DNA from: Acetivibrio saccincola
GTDB lineage: Bacteria > Bacillota > Clostridia > Acetivibrionales > Acetivibrionaceae
Assembly: GCF_002844395.1 (NCBI RefSeq)
Contig: NZ_CP025197.1
Location: forward strand, 620,001-684,000
Direction of reading: 5' to 3'
Length of the DNA stretch: 64,000 bases
The translations under genes and the position numbers were made by a program. Under the pieces are notes generated by a model that saw nothing but the letters and a program-made list of their open reading frames with translations, was not told where the DNA came from and made no database searches. This document shows positions 28,755 through 38,316 of this stretch, in pieces. Each line of letters opens with the position of its first letter. Positions within the stretch are counted from its first letter, which is position 1.

Positions 28755-28820
28755 TTTAATTAAGTATTGACTTAAATAAAAAGTGGGTATATACTTTAAT
28801 TAAGTAGATACTTAATTAAA
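28755..28820 (+). promoter_or_regulatory. Promoter and operator of the ArsR-ABC operon
   Basis: TTGACT (28767-28772) and TATACT (28790-28795) are 17 bases apart. A perfect dyad with 12-bp arms (TTTAATTAAGTA and its complement, 2-base centre) spans 28795-28820, directly after the -10. A third TTTAATTAAGTA half-site abuts the -35 at 28755-28766. An ArsR-type repressor bound here would block RNA polymerase, so autoregulation is likely. Confidence 0.82.
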
Positions 28821-28837
28821 TAGAATGGAGGTTAAAT

Positions 28838-29206
28838 ATGAAGATAACAAAGGTACTTAAAGCCATAGCCGATGAAACGAGATTTAAAATGCTTAAATTA
28901 CTTTTACAACATAATTATTGCGTAAGAGCATTGTCAAGAAAACTTGAGTTGTCGGAATCGGCAATATCACAGCACATAAAAGTTTTAAGGGAAGCAGGTC
29001 TGCTTATAGGAGTGAAAAAGGGTTACTACATGCATTATGATGTAGACAGAAACACCCTGCATAAACTCTCTTCTAAAATTGAAGAACTTGCTGTAATTGA
29101 ACGGAAAGTTTGTAATCCTGAAAATGTAGGGTGTGAATCTTTTGAACGGAAGATGTGTCATGTACAAAGTAGGGGTCATAAGTGTTCTAATGAAGTACAG
29201 TCCTAA
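28838..29206 (+). CDS. ArsR-family transcriptional repressor with Cys-rich tail
   Basis: A 122-residue winged-helix protein. The HTH is SESAISQHIKVLREAGLLIG and the wing is KKGYYMHYDVD. The last 35 residues hold four Cys (KVCNPENVGC, then KMCHVQSRGHKC), which could bind a metal or sense redox state. It is first in an operon with an ABC ATPase and permease and has a dyad operator at its own promoter, so it probably represses the exporter until an inducer binds. GGAGG lies upstream of the ATG. Confidence 0.88.
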   Translation: MKITKVLKAIADETRFKMLKLLLQHNYCVRALSRKLELSESAISQHIKVLREAGLLIGVKKGYYMHYDVDRNTLHKLSSKIEELAVIERKVCNPENVGCESFERKMCHVQSRGHKCSNEVQS

Positions 29207-29246
29207 TATTATGCTGAACATAGAGAGGAAGGATGTGTAGACAATC

Positions 29247-30206
29247 ATGGAAATTGTCAATGTCACAAATCTTAAAAAAGTATATGGAGAAATTCAAGCA
29301 GTTAATGGAGTTTCTTTTAATATTGAACAGGGCGAAGTTTTTGGTTTCTTAGGTCCCAATGGAGCAGGAAAAACCTCAACAATTAATATGATGATTGGGC
29401 TGTCCAGGCCTACTAGCGGCCACATAGTGATTGATGGAATTGATGCGATAAAATACATTAAAAAAGTCCAAAAAATTATAGGAATTATTCCTGATGAAAA
29501 TAATTTATATGATGAAATGGACGGCTTTGATAACCTTTGCTTTTGTGCTTCGTTATATGGGATACGTAAAGCAGAGCGTGAAAAAAGAGCAACGGAGTTG
29601 TTGGAACAATTTAATTTAACTAAAGCAGGGAAACGTCCTTTCAAAACGTATTCAAAAGGAATGAAACGAAAACTCACAATAGCCGCTGGAATTATACACG
29701 ATCCTAAAATATTATTTTTAGATGAACCTACAACAGGCATAGATATTGAAAGTGCAAGACAAATAAGGGAACTAATATTGGACCTAAAAAAACAAGATAA
29801 AACTATTTTTATTACCACACATTATATTGAAGAGGCTGAAAGAATCTGTGATAGGATTGCTTTTATTGTAGATGGTAAGATTGTAAAAAATGGTACGGTA
29901 ACTGAATTGATGGAAAGCGCAGAACGTGAACATAAAATTAGGTTGCAACTTGACAACAGCATAAAAGAGATGAAGGAGGAACTAGAAAATAATCTTGTAA
30001 ATTGCAGTATACATATTCCAGATGAAAATTCTTGCCTAATTATTTCTAAAGAACGTATTGCCTTATCTCCTATTTTACAACTACTTGACAGTAAAGGTAT
30101 TTCTGTTTACGAAGCAAAAGAAGTAAAACCATCATTAGAAGATGTATTTGTTAAAATAACGGGTATTGAGGCCTCAAAACTAAAAAATGAAAAGGTGGGG
30201 AAATAG
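29247..30206 (+). CDS. ABC exporter ATP-binding protein
   Basis: A 319-residue ATPase with Walker A GPNGAGKTS, Q-loop region IGIIPDENNLYDEMDG, signature YSKGMKRKL, Walker B ILFLDEPTTGID and H-loop ITTHYIEEAE. It is of the CcmA/DrrA type, with a C-terminal ~80-residue regulatory extension. It pairs with the membrane gene that starts right after its stop. GAGGAAGG precedes the start. The substrate is unknown; similar ArsR-controlled pairs export drugs or toxic compounds. Confidence 0.9.
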   Translation: MEIVNVTNLKKVYGEIQAVNGVSFNIEQGEVFGFLGPNGAGKTSTINMMIGLSRPTSGHIVIDGIDAIKYIKKVQKIIGIIPDENNLYDEMDGFDNLCFCASLYGIRKAEREKRATELLEQFNLTKAGKRPFKTYSKGMKRKLTIAAGIIHDPKILFLDEPTTGIDIESARQIRELILDLKKQDKTIFITTHYIEEAERICDRIAFIVDGKIVKNGTVTELMESAEREHKIRLQLDNSIKEMKEELENNLVNCSIHIPDENSCLIISKERIALSPILQLLDSKGISVYEAKEVKPSLEDVFVKITGIEASKLKNEKVGK

Positions 30207-30941
30207 ATGCAAACTTTAATTGCATTTTGGAATATCCTAAAAAAAGATATAAATAATTACTATCTAAAACCACCTAACATCAGTTGGGGAATTATATTTC
30301 CACTTTCTTGGACACTAATGCAACTTATCCGTTCACAAGGAGATATTGGAATTGCAGAGTTGCTTCCAGGCTTAATGGCAATGAGCGTGTTGTTTGGGAC
30401 TACTTCAATGCTGGCTGTCACAATCACATTTGAGAGAAGAAGTCGCTCATTTGACAGGTTGTTAGTTGCGCCGATAAGTATAAGTGCCTTAGTCATTGCT
30501 AAAATTCTAGGAGCAATCTTATTTGGAATTCTCAATGCATTTGTACCAGTTATCTTTGCAGCATTCTTTATGAATTTAATGGAAATTAACTGGGGAGTTA
30601 TACTTGTTGCAGTAATTTTAATAGCAGTTACTTCTGCTTTACTGGGGTTGCTAATTGCTGTATCTTCGAAGGAAGTATTTGAGGCCCAAACATTTTCAAA
30701 CTTTTTTAGATTTCCAATGTTATTTTTATGCGGCTTATTTATATCGATTGATAAGTTGCCAGTCATATTAAGACCAATATCATTTTGTTTACCTCTGACC
30801 TACGGAACGGATATACTTAATGGCATGATTACAGGTAATTCTATCTTTACAACTACATTTAGTGTTTTTATCATGTTAGTTTTTGTTTTATTATTATTTT
30901 ACTTGTGTTTGAGAAATATTAATAAAAAGTGGATTCATTAA
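30207..30941 (+). CDS. ABC-2-type exporter permease
   Basis: A 244-residue protein with six predicted membrane spans. The central ITFERRSRSFDRLLVAPIS is the conserved cytoplasmic loop of ABC-2 permeases such as DrrB/NodJ, and the later FFRFPMLFLCGLFISIDKLP is the conserved C-terminal span. It starts at the base after the ATPase stop, so the two are translationally coupled. It forms the membrane pore of the ArsR-controlled exporter. Confidence 0.88.
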   Translation: MQTLIAFWNILKKDINNYYLKPPNISWGIIFPLSWTLMQLIRSQGDIGIAELLPGLMAMSVLFGTTSMLAVTITFERRSRSFDRLLVAPISISALVIAKILGAILFGILNAFVPVIFAAFFMNLMEINWGVILVAVILIAVTSALLGLLIAVSSKEVFEAQTFSNFFRFPMLFLCGLFISIDKLPVILRPISFCLPLTYGTDILNGMITGNSIFTTTFSVFIMLVFVLLLFYLCLRNINKKWIH

Positions 30942-31048
30942 TTAGTTTTAGAAACTCAGTGAAATAAGATCTACTAATGTGAATAAATGAAAATATTAAA
31001 GTTTGATATAATTTAGAGAATGATGTTCAATGAATAATTAAATGTTCT

Positions 31049-31523
31049 TTGTTTCATTACACACGAGTTTGTTTACAATTACAAAGTTTGCTTATCGCAA
31101 GCGCCAACCGTCAGGGGGTTCATTCCCTTTGGCGGTTTTTTGTTGTGTAAAAAGCATATAAGAATGTATAAATTATTAAATCCGGACGCAGTTTTAATCC
31201 CTCGTAAGCCTGTATAATTCGTATGTGTAGGTGGTTTCGATATTTCCTCCCGTAGGTTATACCCTGCGTATCACTGTCCTTATTTTTCCACGAGCAAACT
31301 TTGTCATTCTTCACTGCTCACGAGCAAACTCGCTTGTCATTTTCTCATTTTTTATATCTTTTTTTATATTTTCTCAGTAAAGGCAACCCGCGAGCAAACT
31401 TTGTTACTCGAAGGAAATAAACAGCGAGAAGCCTTGAAACAACTACATTTCAACACGAGCAAACTTTGTAACTACGTGAGCAAACTTTGTAACTACGTGA
31501 GCAAACTTATTTGTAACTACACA
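31049..31523. repeat. Right-end block of the proposed Tn7-like island
   Basis: It begins TGTTTCATTACACACGAG like the left block, with the same hairpin (31104-31142) and the same 89-bp block (31183-31271). GAGCAAACT units then start at 31292, 31322, 31392, 31457, 31478 and 31499. The last three are exact 21-bp tandem repeats of GAGCAAACT-N5-6-GTAACTAC type, and the block ends ACTACACA at 31523, followed by ATTGG. Closely packed 21-bp sites next to an ACA terminus are what a Tn7-family right end looks like. Confidence 0.65.
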
Positions 31524-31528
31524 ATTGG

Positions 31529-31621
31529 TGTTTCATTACACTCGAGTTTGTTTACAATTACAAAGTTTACTTATTGCAAGAGTACAACCGCCACAGGCTA
31601 TTTACCTTTGGCGGTTTTTAC
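31529..31621 (+). repeat. Fourth, diverged TGTTT-type copy with terminator
   Basis: TGTTTCATTACACTCGAG and the two RTTACA/AGTTTG units are kept, but the hairpin differs (AACCGCCACAGG with CCTTTGGCGGTTTTT). It may be the original rpsI downstream sequence or the end of an older insertion. It is followed by ordinary chromosome. Confidence 0.6.
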
Positions 31622-31758
31622 ATAATGTTTTATTAAAATGCATTATAAATTTATTACAAAATATTGTGTAAGTATAAAAACTGTAAAAAATCCATTGAAT
31701 AAATTAGCAATATAAACTATAATTAAAGCAAAACTTAATTCTAGGAGGATGACAATTT

Positions 31759-33006
31759 TTGGATCCGAGTATATCGTGGAAGATTGTTACATTAATTGTG
31801 TGTTTAACTTTATCTGCTATGTTTTCAGCATCTGAGACAGCTTTAATGTCATTGAGTAAAATTCGCATTAAACAAATGGTTGAAAATAAGGAAAAAGGTG
31901 CAGATAGAATTAACAAATTATTAAGCGATCCAAATAAACTTATAAGTTCTATACTTATAGGAAATAATGCAGTAAATATAGCTGCATCATCGTTGATGGC
32001 ATCTTTAGCTATTGAAAAATTTGGCAACAGTGGAGTGGGTATAGCAACAGGGATAATGACTTTATTAATACTTATATTTGGAGAAATAACTCCAAAATCT
32101 TTAGCAGCGCAGAAAGCAGAGAAGCTTTCAGTAAGGTTGTCTGGTTTTGTTCAATTCTGCATGACTGTTTTATCTCCTATAAGCTTTGCCTTGTCTAAAG
32201 TAACTAATTTTATGATTAAAATATTGGGAGGACATGTAGATAAAAACCAGCCTTTTATCACCCAGGAAGAATTAAAAACAATAGTTAGTGTAAGTCACAA
32301 AGAAGGTGTTTTAGAAGGCGAAGAAAAAGATATGATATATAATGTTTTTGATTTTAGCAATTCCCGGGTTAACGATGTTATGATTACACGTACAGAGATG
32401 GTGGCTATAGATGTAAAATCATCTTATGAAGAGGTTATCCGCATAATTAGTGAAGAGCAGTATTCCAGAATACCGGTATATGAAGATACAATAGATAATA
32501 TAATCGGTATTTTATATGTAAAGGATTTGGTATTTTTACAAGGTCAAAAAGATGCTGGCTTTGATCTAAGGGAATATATCCGTAAGCCCCATTTTACTTA
32601 TGAGTTTAAGCCTACAAAGGATTTATTTGAAGAGATGAGAGCAAACAGAATCCATATGGTGATTGTTGTAAATGAATATGGCGGGGCTGAAGGTATAGTA
32701 ACCATGGAGGACTTGATAGAGGAAATAGTAGGGGATATAGAAGACGAATATGACAAGGAAACAAATGATATAGAAGTAATAAAAGAAAATGAATATGTGG
32801 TAAATGGAAATACCAGGATAGAAGAAATTAATGACTTGATAGGAACTCATATAGAGTCAGAGGACTTTGATACTATAGCAGGATTTGTAATTGGTCTTGT
32901 CCATAAAATCCCGGAATTAAAACAAGAAATAGAATATGAAAATATAAAATTTATTGTAGAAAATGTAAATGGGAGCAGGATAGAAAAGATTAGAATAATA
33001 AAGTAA
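31759..33006 (+). CDS. CNNM/CorC-type membrane protein (DUF21, CBS pair, transporter-associated domain)
   Basis: A 415-residue protein starting at TTG 31759, with AGGAGG at 31743-31748. Residues 1-170 hold three or four membrane spans of the DUF21 domain (LTLSAMFSASETALMSLSK, then FGEITPKSLAAQ). Two CBS motifs follow (MITRTEMVAID; MVIVVNEYGGAEGIVTMEDL), then EEIVGDIEDEYD and a CorC_HlyC domain at the C terminus. The family takes part in magnesium or cobalt efflux; hemolysin is an old label. It is intact and of normal length, probably the first resident gene past the island. Confidence 0.92.
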   Translation: MDPSISWKIVTLIVCLTLSAMFSASETALMSLSKIRIKQMVENKEKGADRINKLLSDPNKLISSILIGNNAVNIAASSLMASLAIEKFGNSGVGIATGIMTLLILIFGEITPKSLAAQKAEKLSVRLSGFVQFCMTVLSPISFALSKVTNFMIKILGGHVDKNQPFITQEELKTIVSVSHKEGVLEGEEKDMIYNVFDFSNSRVNDVMITRTEMVAIDVKSSYEEVIRIISEEQYSRIPVYEDTIDNIIGILYVKDLVFLQGQKDAGFDLREYIRKPHFTYEFKPTKDLFEEMRANRIHMVIVVNEYGGAEGIVTMEDLIEEIVGDIEDEYDKETNDIEVIKENEYVVNGNTRIEEINDLIGTHIESEDFDTIAGFVIGLVHKIPELKQEIEYENIKFIVENVNGSRIEKIRIIK

Positions 33007-33349
33007 GTTAAGGGTATGTGTAAATTTTCAAATTAAATTAGATAATATTTTCAAATTATTTTAGGTCAATTTTACCACAAATTAGTGAATATTTTCAAAT
33101 TAAAATAGGAACGCGATAATCAAATTTTCAAATTCCAGTAGGATTCAAAATAAAATTTGGAAAAATAAGTATTGCATAACACTTTCAAATTTGTATAATA
33201 AAAATGAGCAGATTAACTGCTCTTAAAATTTTAATCAAAATATTGATAATAGAAAACTTTTAAGTATAAATTCAATAAGTTTACAACATTTATTACTTAA
33301 ACGGTTTATAACCGTTGTACTAAGGCTGCCGGTTAAAGATAAAAGTATT

Positions 33350-34150
33350 TTAGATATCAAAGTCTTTTTGTCCTTGGTATACGATTTCTTCATCTACATG
33401 CTTTTGCTTTATTGAACAAGCATACATAAGGCTTGAGGTTGCAAGACTGTTAACAAGGCGGGGTACGCCTTTTGATGCAGAATAAATAGCTTCAATTGCA
33501 GCCTGGGTAAATATATTTTCATGTAAACCGGCAGACTTTAGCCTTGTAAAAATATAGTCTGAAAGTTCCTCAGGCTTTAACCCCTGCATTACGTATTTTA
33601 CGGCTATACGCTGCTTTAAAGGTGCATTTACCGCTAACTGTAATTTGTTCCTGATTTGCGATTGCCCCGACAATATTAATATAAAAGGATTTTCAGAGTC
33701 CATTTTAAAGTTAAATAAAAGCCTTAATTCTTCAAGTATGCTGTTTGACAGCATCTGTACCTCGTCAAGGATAATAACCGGAGTAATTTTTTGATTATAG
33801 TACAAAGACATTATTGCTTGTTGTATCTGATGAAACATTGTAACCTTCTTATGTGAAGGCACTTCTCCTAAAGATATTAAAAGACCCCGGTAAAAATCCA
33901 TAACGGTAACTGTTGAGAGAGAAAAATAGCAGGGTTTGTAAAGTCCCGGATTTAACCCGGCTGAAAATTTTCTTAAGGCGGTGGATTTTCCCATTCCCGG
34001 TTCACCGACTAAAAGAAACATTCCCCGGATGTTTTGAATATATTTAAATCTTGAATTTAATTCCTTAATATCTTCACTTTCATAAACATCAGAAATATCA
34101 ATTTCTTTTCCAAAAGGATTGTATTTTAGTCCAAAAAACTGTCTGAACAT
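33350..34150 (-). CDS. TniB/ExeA-like AAA+ ATPase of the transposon
   Basis: A 266-residue ATPase starting MFRQFFGLKYNPFGKEID. Walker A is VGEPGMGKSTAL, Walker B is PVIILDEVQML, sensor 1 is LILSGQS, and the arginine-rich RIAVKYVMQGL and GVPRLVNSLA segments are typical of ExeA/TniB ATPases. Such proteins choose target DNA and activate the DDE transposase. The stop of the transposase gene overlaps its start region, so they form an operon. The frame is intact. Confidence 0.82.
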   Translation of the reverse strand: MFRQFFGLKYNPFGKEIDISDVYESEDIKELNSRFKYIQNIRGMFLLVGEPGMGKSTALRKFSAGLNPGLYKPCYFSLSTVTVMDFYRGLLISLGEVPSHKKVTMFHQIQQAIMSLYYNQKITPVIILDEVQMLSNSILEELRLLFNFKMDSENPFILILSGQSQIRNKLQLAVNAPLKQRIAVKYVMQGLKPEELSDYIFTRLKSAGLHENIFTQAAIEAIYSASKGVPRLVNSLATSSLMYACSIKQKHVDEEIVYQGQKDFDI

Positions 34151-34152
34151 AA

Positions 34153-35210
34153 TTATTTCTCTCCTTCCATAATTGTTTTAAATGAAATTGTTTGTTTTGA
34201 TTTAGGCATGTCAGCATGTGTTACAGATACTTCGTTATTTTGTAAATCCACTATTAACTCAGAATTTTTAGGTCTGCCCCTTCGTTTCATATGGGCATTG
34301 TCATGAAAATTAACCTGCAAGGCTTCACCGATTTTCTTGCCTTCATAGTATATGAATACCGGGTCTTCTAAACTCTTAATTTTATTCATATTAAGTTGGG
34401 ATAAAAATCTTTTTCTAACTGTTAAAAAGAACCTTTCTATTTTTCCCCGGCTATGTGCAACAAAGGGTTTCGAATGTATAAGAGCGCATCCTACGTCCGC
34501 GCACATAAATTCAAACTGCTGTGAACGGTAAATCTTCCCATTGTCCGTATAGAGCAGGGAAGGTATGCCTCTTCCTGTATGTAAGGTCCATACATTAAAT
34601 CCCCATACCACAACTCATTTATATATTGATGTGCAAATCTTTTAATTTCTTTTTTCTCTTCAGTTTCATAAATGCTTTCATGATTTGAAAATTTTAAAAA
34701 CCTGTATAGTGTGGTAAGTGATATTTGCCCTTCTTTTAATATGCCTTTTTTTATTAGTTTATCATAGATGATTGTAGTAGGCGCTTTAGGATATTTTCTT
34801 TTCGTCTCAAGGATTTTTTCAGCAAGTTCTGTATCTATTTTTCTACAATTACCCCTGTCTTTCCGGTATCCGGGTTTTAATGCATCCAATCCTCCACGCA
34901 TGTAATCACAGTACCAGGACTCTATTGTTTTAGGTGAATATTTTCTTATGCCATAGTGTGGCATTTCTACGGGTTTTGATGAAATTTGAGCATAATAGTC
35001 CTTACGATTATTCACTTGTCCATTTAGGATCGGACTTATCAGTGAAAATCTTTTTAACGCAATGGCATTTCTTACCTCTTCACTTAACATATTCCTGACC
35101 TCCTGTTGCATTTTTAGGAAGCCATGACCGGTCAGGCTGTTCTTTACCACGGATGTTACCATAGTTATTTGCTCAAGTAAAGGAAAATATGGTGTTGCGG
35201 TTGATTTCAT
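34153..35210 (-). pseudogene. DDE transposase (integrase core), internal deletion and frameshift
   Basis: The N-terminal part ends at the first catalytic Asp segment (INELWYGDLMYGPYI). The reading frame then breaks, and a second frame resumes at GIPSLLYTDNGKIYRSQQ, with the second Asp, and AHSRGKIERFF, with the Glu. About 40 residues expected between the first and second catalytic blocks are missing, with the join at about 34560-34600. The enzyme cannot work as read. The N terminus (34700-35210) has the HTH and linker regions of this group. Confidence 0.78.
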
Positions 35211-35259
35211 TAAAAATTTTTCATAAGACGCTTTTTAAAATCCTATTTTAATGTTATAA

Positions 35260-35430
35260 TCATGCTGCAAGAAATGTTTTGGCGGTAGCTTGATAATGTT
35301 TACGGAAACGAACTAATTTATTGCATTTTGGATTGTGACATCTTTTAGTTGGTGGCGGTGGAAAAGGATAATTTCTCTCAAGTTTAATATATTCATGAAT
35401 TCCTTCATGAACATTGAAGATATATTGCAT
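35260..35430 (-). pseudogene. Remnant of a small CxxxxC protein common in this transposon type (DUF6431-like)
   Basis: Translation from the ATG at 35430 gives 56 residues: MQYIFNVHEGIHEYIKLERN, then a proline run and CHNPKCNKLVRFRKHYQATA, ending at TGA. The start and the Cys pair fit a small zinc-binding protein that I recall beside such transposases, but full versions are longer and continue after HG-YY. I infer truncation. The family name is from memory and not certain. Confidence 0.45.
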
Positions 35431-35578
35431 TTTTACATCACCCTCCGCAATATATTATAAAAAATAATCCTACTGTAAAGTGAAAATATTTTTTCAAATT
35501 GCGGTAGGGTTAAAAATTTTTTTCACCTATTTTAATGTGATAAAATAAGGGTATATTAACCTAAATTAAAATAAAAAT

Positions 35579-36110
35579 CTACAGTACTCCTCCAAAATAT
35601 TTAAACGCCTTTTTGTGACAATCTATGAATGTGGAAACACTCTGGTCAAATACGATTTGAACATACATATATCTGGAATAGCTGAGTTCCATTACAAAAA
35701 TCCAAGCCTTCTTATACTTACCATCTGGCAGTTTAATATTGCCTATATAGCCAAAGTCCACTTGTGCCTCTTCACCAGGAAGACTGTGTAGTACCATATA
35801 TGCTTTAGGTGGAGATTTTTTTATTTTAACAACATATTTTTTTACAGTATCATAACTGCCCTGAAATCCAAATTCTCGTACTAAGTCCTGGTAGATTCTC
35901 ATTGCTTTTAAGTCTTTATTTACTTGTATTTGAATATATTCCTTATATGGATCAAGTATTGAACAAGTTTCTTTTCTCTCAACACACCCTTTCTCATTAA
36001 GTTCATTAAGAATCCGTCTTACAGTCTTTCTGTCAATTTCAAGTATTTTTGCAATTTGTGTTTTGTTATACCCTTTTTTTTGATAAAGTTTGTATTGTTG
36101 TATGCATTGC
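35579..36110 (-). pseudogene. IS21 IstA fragment (N-terminal half)
   Basis: Reading left from about 36095: QYKLYQKKGYNKTQIAKILE (helix-turn-helix) and DRKTVRRILNELNEKG, then AMRIYQDLVREFGFQGSYDT, GEEAQVDFG (first catalytic Asp) and AFKYFGGV, where the match ends. The DDE/AAA+ element begins at this exact place, so that insertion or a later deletion removed the rest. No istB partner is present. It is a different IS21 type from the element at 3757-6660. Confidence 0.75.
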
Positions 36111-36213
36111 TACCCCCAACATTTTATAATCAACTCCCACTTGTTTAATTAACATAATGTTAATCTACAAGCAAAAGTTTATAAACAGGTGGGGAATTTT
36201 CTTTCCCGAAACC

Positions 36214-38118
36214 GGGTAATTAAATGGTTCTTTCCATAGTTAGTTGAATAACCTCATTTTTTCAAGCTGGAGAATTTTGGTTTTTAATGTTTCAAAACTA
36301 CAACGGCCATACATAATTCGTTTTATTACCTTTAGTTTATTAATACACCCTTCTACAAGCCCATTACTATATTCATATTTTATCGCATTTCTTACAGCCT
36401 CCATATCTCGTTCAACTCCATTTATAAAACTGTTTATTTCCGATATGTTTAGATTTTTAGCCCGCTCTATCCATTTATCGAAGGCTTCAATATTTTTATT
36501 AGTTAGCATATCCTTAAATTCCTATGTTATTTTATATATTTTTTCAAAAAACGGATATTCTTTGCATATCATTTCAAATTGTTTCTCACTGATTATTTTT
36601 ACTTTTTCTATTGGGTGGTACAATAGCTTAAATATATTTTCTCTTTTTATTATTTCTGTTTTTGTCCCATCTTCTCTACTTCTATCGTAATATTTTTTTC
36701 TCCGTTTCTTCCAGTCTGTCATATAATGCCGCACAGTTGATGACGAACCATCATATCCCATTTCATGTATCTTTTCCACAATATATGAACCCATCATTCC
36801 TCTCTCAAGGTATTCGTCAATCGTTTTTATATATGGTGTCAGTTTCCCATTTCTCTTTTTGCCATAGGAAGCATGAACCGGATTAAAGTTTTCATCAAGA
36901 TATCTTCTAACTGTTTTTCTATCAAGTCCGGTACGTTTGGATATCTCTATATTACTCAAACCTATTCTCTTTAACTCCCGCACCTCATTTATACGTTCCA
37001 TTTTTTGCTTTACTTTTTCTTCATGTATGATCATATTTTTTGTCTGGAACAACTTTTCCCTTTCTTCAGGGGTCATTGCTATTAATTTATCATAAGCTCG
37101 TATATCCATATTTAAGCTTCGGCAAATTTCTGTCTTACATCTTCCTTCTAATGAAAGTTGTTTTATCTTTTCATATTTTTCTTTCAATGTGAGTTTTCTG
37201 TTCTCATTCGCCTGTTTTATTGTTTCTACCTCTTTAATTTCCTGACTGACAGATTGTATTGAAACTTGCGGTTTTAATCTCTTTTTTAGATACTCTGTTA
37301 CATAGGAAGTCAAATTCTTTAGCAAATGAAAACGGTCACTTATTTGTAAAGCTTCCGGGTGTGCACCTGTAATTGCATTATTATAGGTGACAGACCCATC
37401 TCTTGATATTATACGAAGATTTGGATATGATTTTAACCACTCACAAACAGTCTCATAATCCCTTGAGTCAATCATATCAAGTATTTGATGCGTAAAAATG
37501 TCTACCATAATTGTTCCATAGCTTCTACGCTTTTTAATAGCAAAATCATCAATACAAACAGCTGTTATAGTCTTTTTATCAATTACCGGTGTTTCTTTTT
37601 TTTAAAAGATTACAAACTGTACTTTTACCAATATCCACAACATTTTCCTTTAGTATTTTTGATGCTGTAATGGAACTGCAATTTATTGATAGTCGCACAA
37701 TTTCATCCTCAAGACGGCGGGTTTTCTTCGCTTTATAGGAGATAAAATCAAACCTTTCTGCAAAGGTAGTATGATTACAATCAGAATTATCACAAAAAAA
37801 TTTTCTGTTACGTATAATAATAAATACCTTATTACCTTGTACTGGAAGGTCCTGAAAGGTTCTGTTATATGTGGAATGTATTCTGGATGATGGCCAGCCA
37901 CAAAATGGGCATGTTACTTCTTTTCGATTGGAAGTTACTGTTATATAGCATTTGCCATCTTTTATTTCATGACTAATATAGTCTAAGTTTGGGTCTAATT
38001 GTTTAATAAATTCATCCATGGAATATAATCCTCTTTTCTTTTGTTTAATTTTCATTTATTTTATCATATATTGTCATTTAATTCAATTAACCCTGGAAAG
38101 AACCAATTAAATTTTACC
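36214..38118 (-). mobile_element. ISL3-family insertion sequence
   Basis: The ends are imperfect inverted repeats: GGTAATTAAATGGTTCTTTCC at 36215 and, read on the complement from 38118, GGTAAAATTTAATTGGTTCT followed by TTCC. The 1.9-kb element holds a single transposase gene on the minus strand. It cut a ferredoxin-type gene on its right side. No target duplication is clear. Confidence 0.8.
36240..38019 (-). pseudogene. ISL3 transposase with one frameshift and one amber codon
   Basis: The N-terminal part from MDEFIKQLDPNLDYISHEI (38019, with AGAGGATT upstream) holds the zinc finger CPFCGWPSSRIHS and CDNSDC. The frame breaks in a run of eight A (complement of about 37596-37603) and resumes at the IDDFAIKKRRSYGTIMVD block with the catalytic Asp. 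An in-frame TAG at 36522-36524 splits off the last ~90 residues (DKWIERAKNL; NGLVEGCINKLKVIKR). Both lesions are small, so sequencing error at the A run cannot be excluded. Confidence 0.82.
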
Positions 38119-38316
38119 ACTGACACCCAATTTGCTTTTGGATTTTACAGTGTTATGCTTACGTCTACAATTTTGGAACTTTTAACAATGTTTTTCTTCA
38201 AACCCCGCTCATGGTGCGTTTATTGTCCCATGGGTACAATGACTCAAGGGATAAGCATGCTAAAGTACAGAAGGATGGTGAATCAAAATGGAGCAGCAAG
38301 CAAAAGAAATAGCTGA
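38119..38316 (+). pseudogene. C-terminal remnant of a 4Fe-4S membrane protein (NapH/YccM-like)
   Basis: About 65 residues read in frame after the ISL3 right end. A hydrophobic span (FGFYSVMLTSTILELLTMFF) is followed by PRSWCVYCPMGTMTQGIS, a C-x-x-C-P iron-sulfur motif typical of NapH-like ferredoxins. The 5' part is lost at the IS junction. The stop lies inside the next gene, which it overlaps by about 29 bases, so the two were probably an operon. Confidence 0.72.

Larger units (their letters stand above)
33017..35583 (-). mobile_element. DDE transposase / AAA+ element with repeat-rich ends
   Basis: The left side has TTTTCAAATT at 33025, 33048, 33092 and 33125, several followed by TAGG. The right side has the related TTTTCACTTTACAGTAGG (on the complement) and ATTTTAATTTAGG. 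The outer ends read TGT at 33017 and ACA at 35583. Repeated transposase sites at both ends, with a DDE enzyme and an AAA+ partner, place it near the Tn7/Mu/Tn552 group. The transposase is broken and no target duplication is visible. The right end falls inside an istA fragment. Confidence 0.65.

Noticed and set aside
31292-31523. CRISPR-like array of GAGCAAACT repeats
   Set aside because: The units are too short, unevenly spaced (21 to 70 bp), lack uniform spacers, and sit at mobile-element ends with no cas genes nearby.
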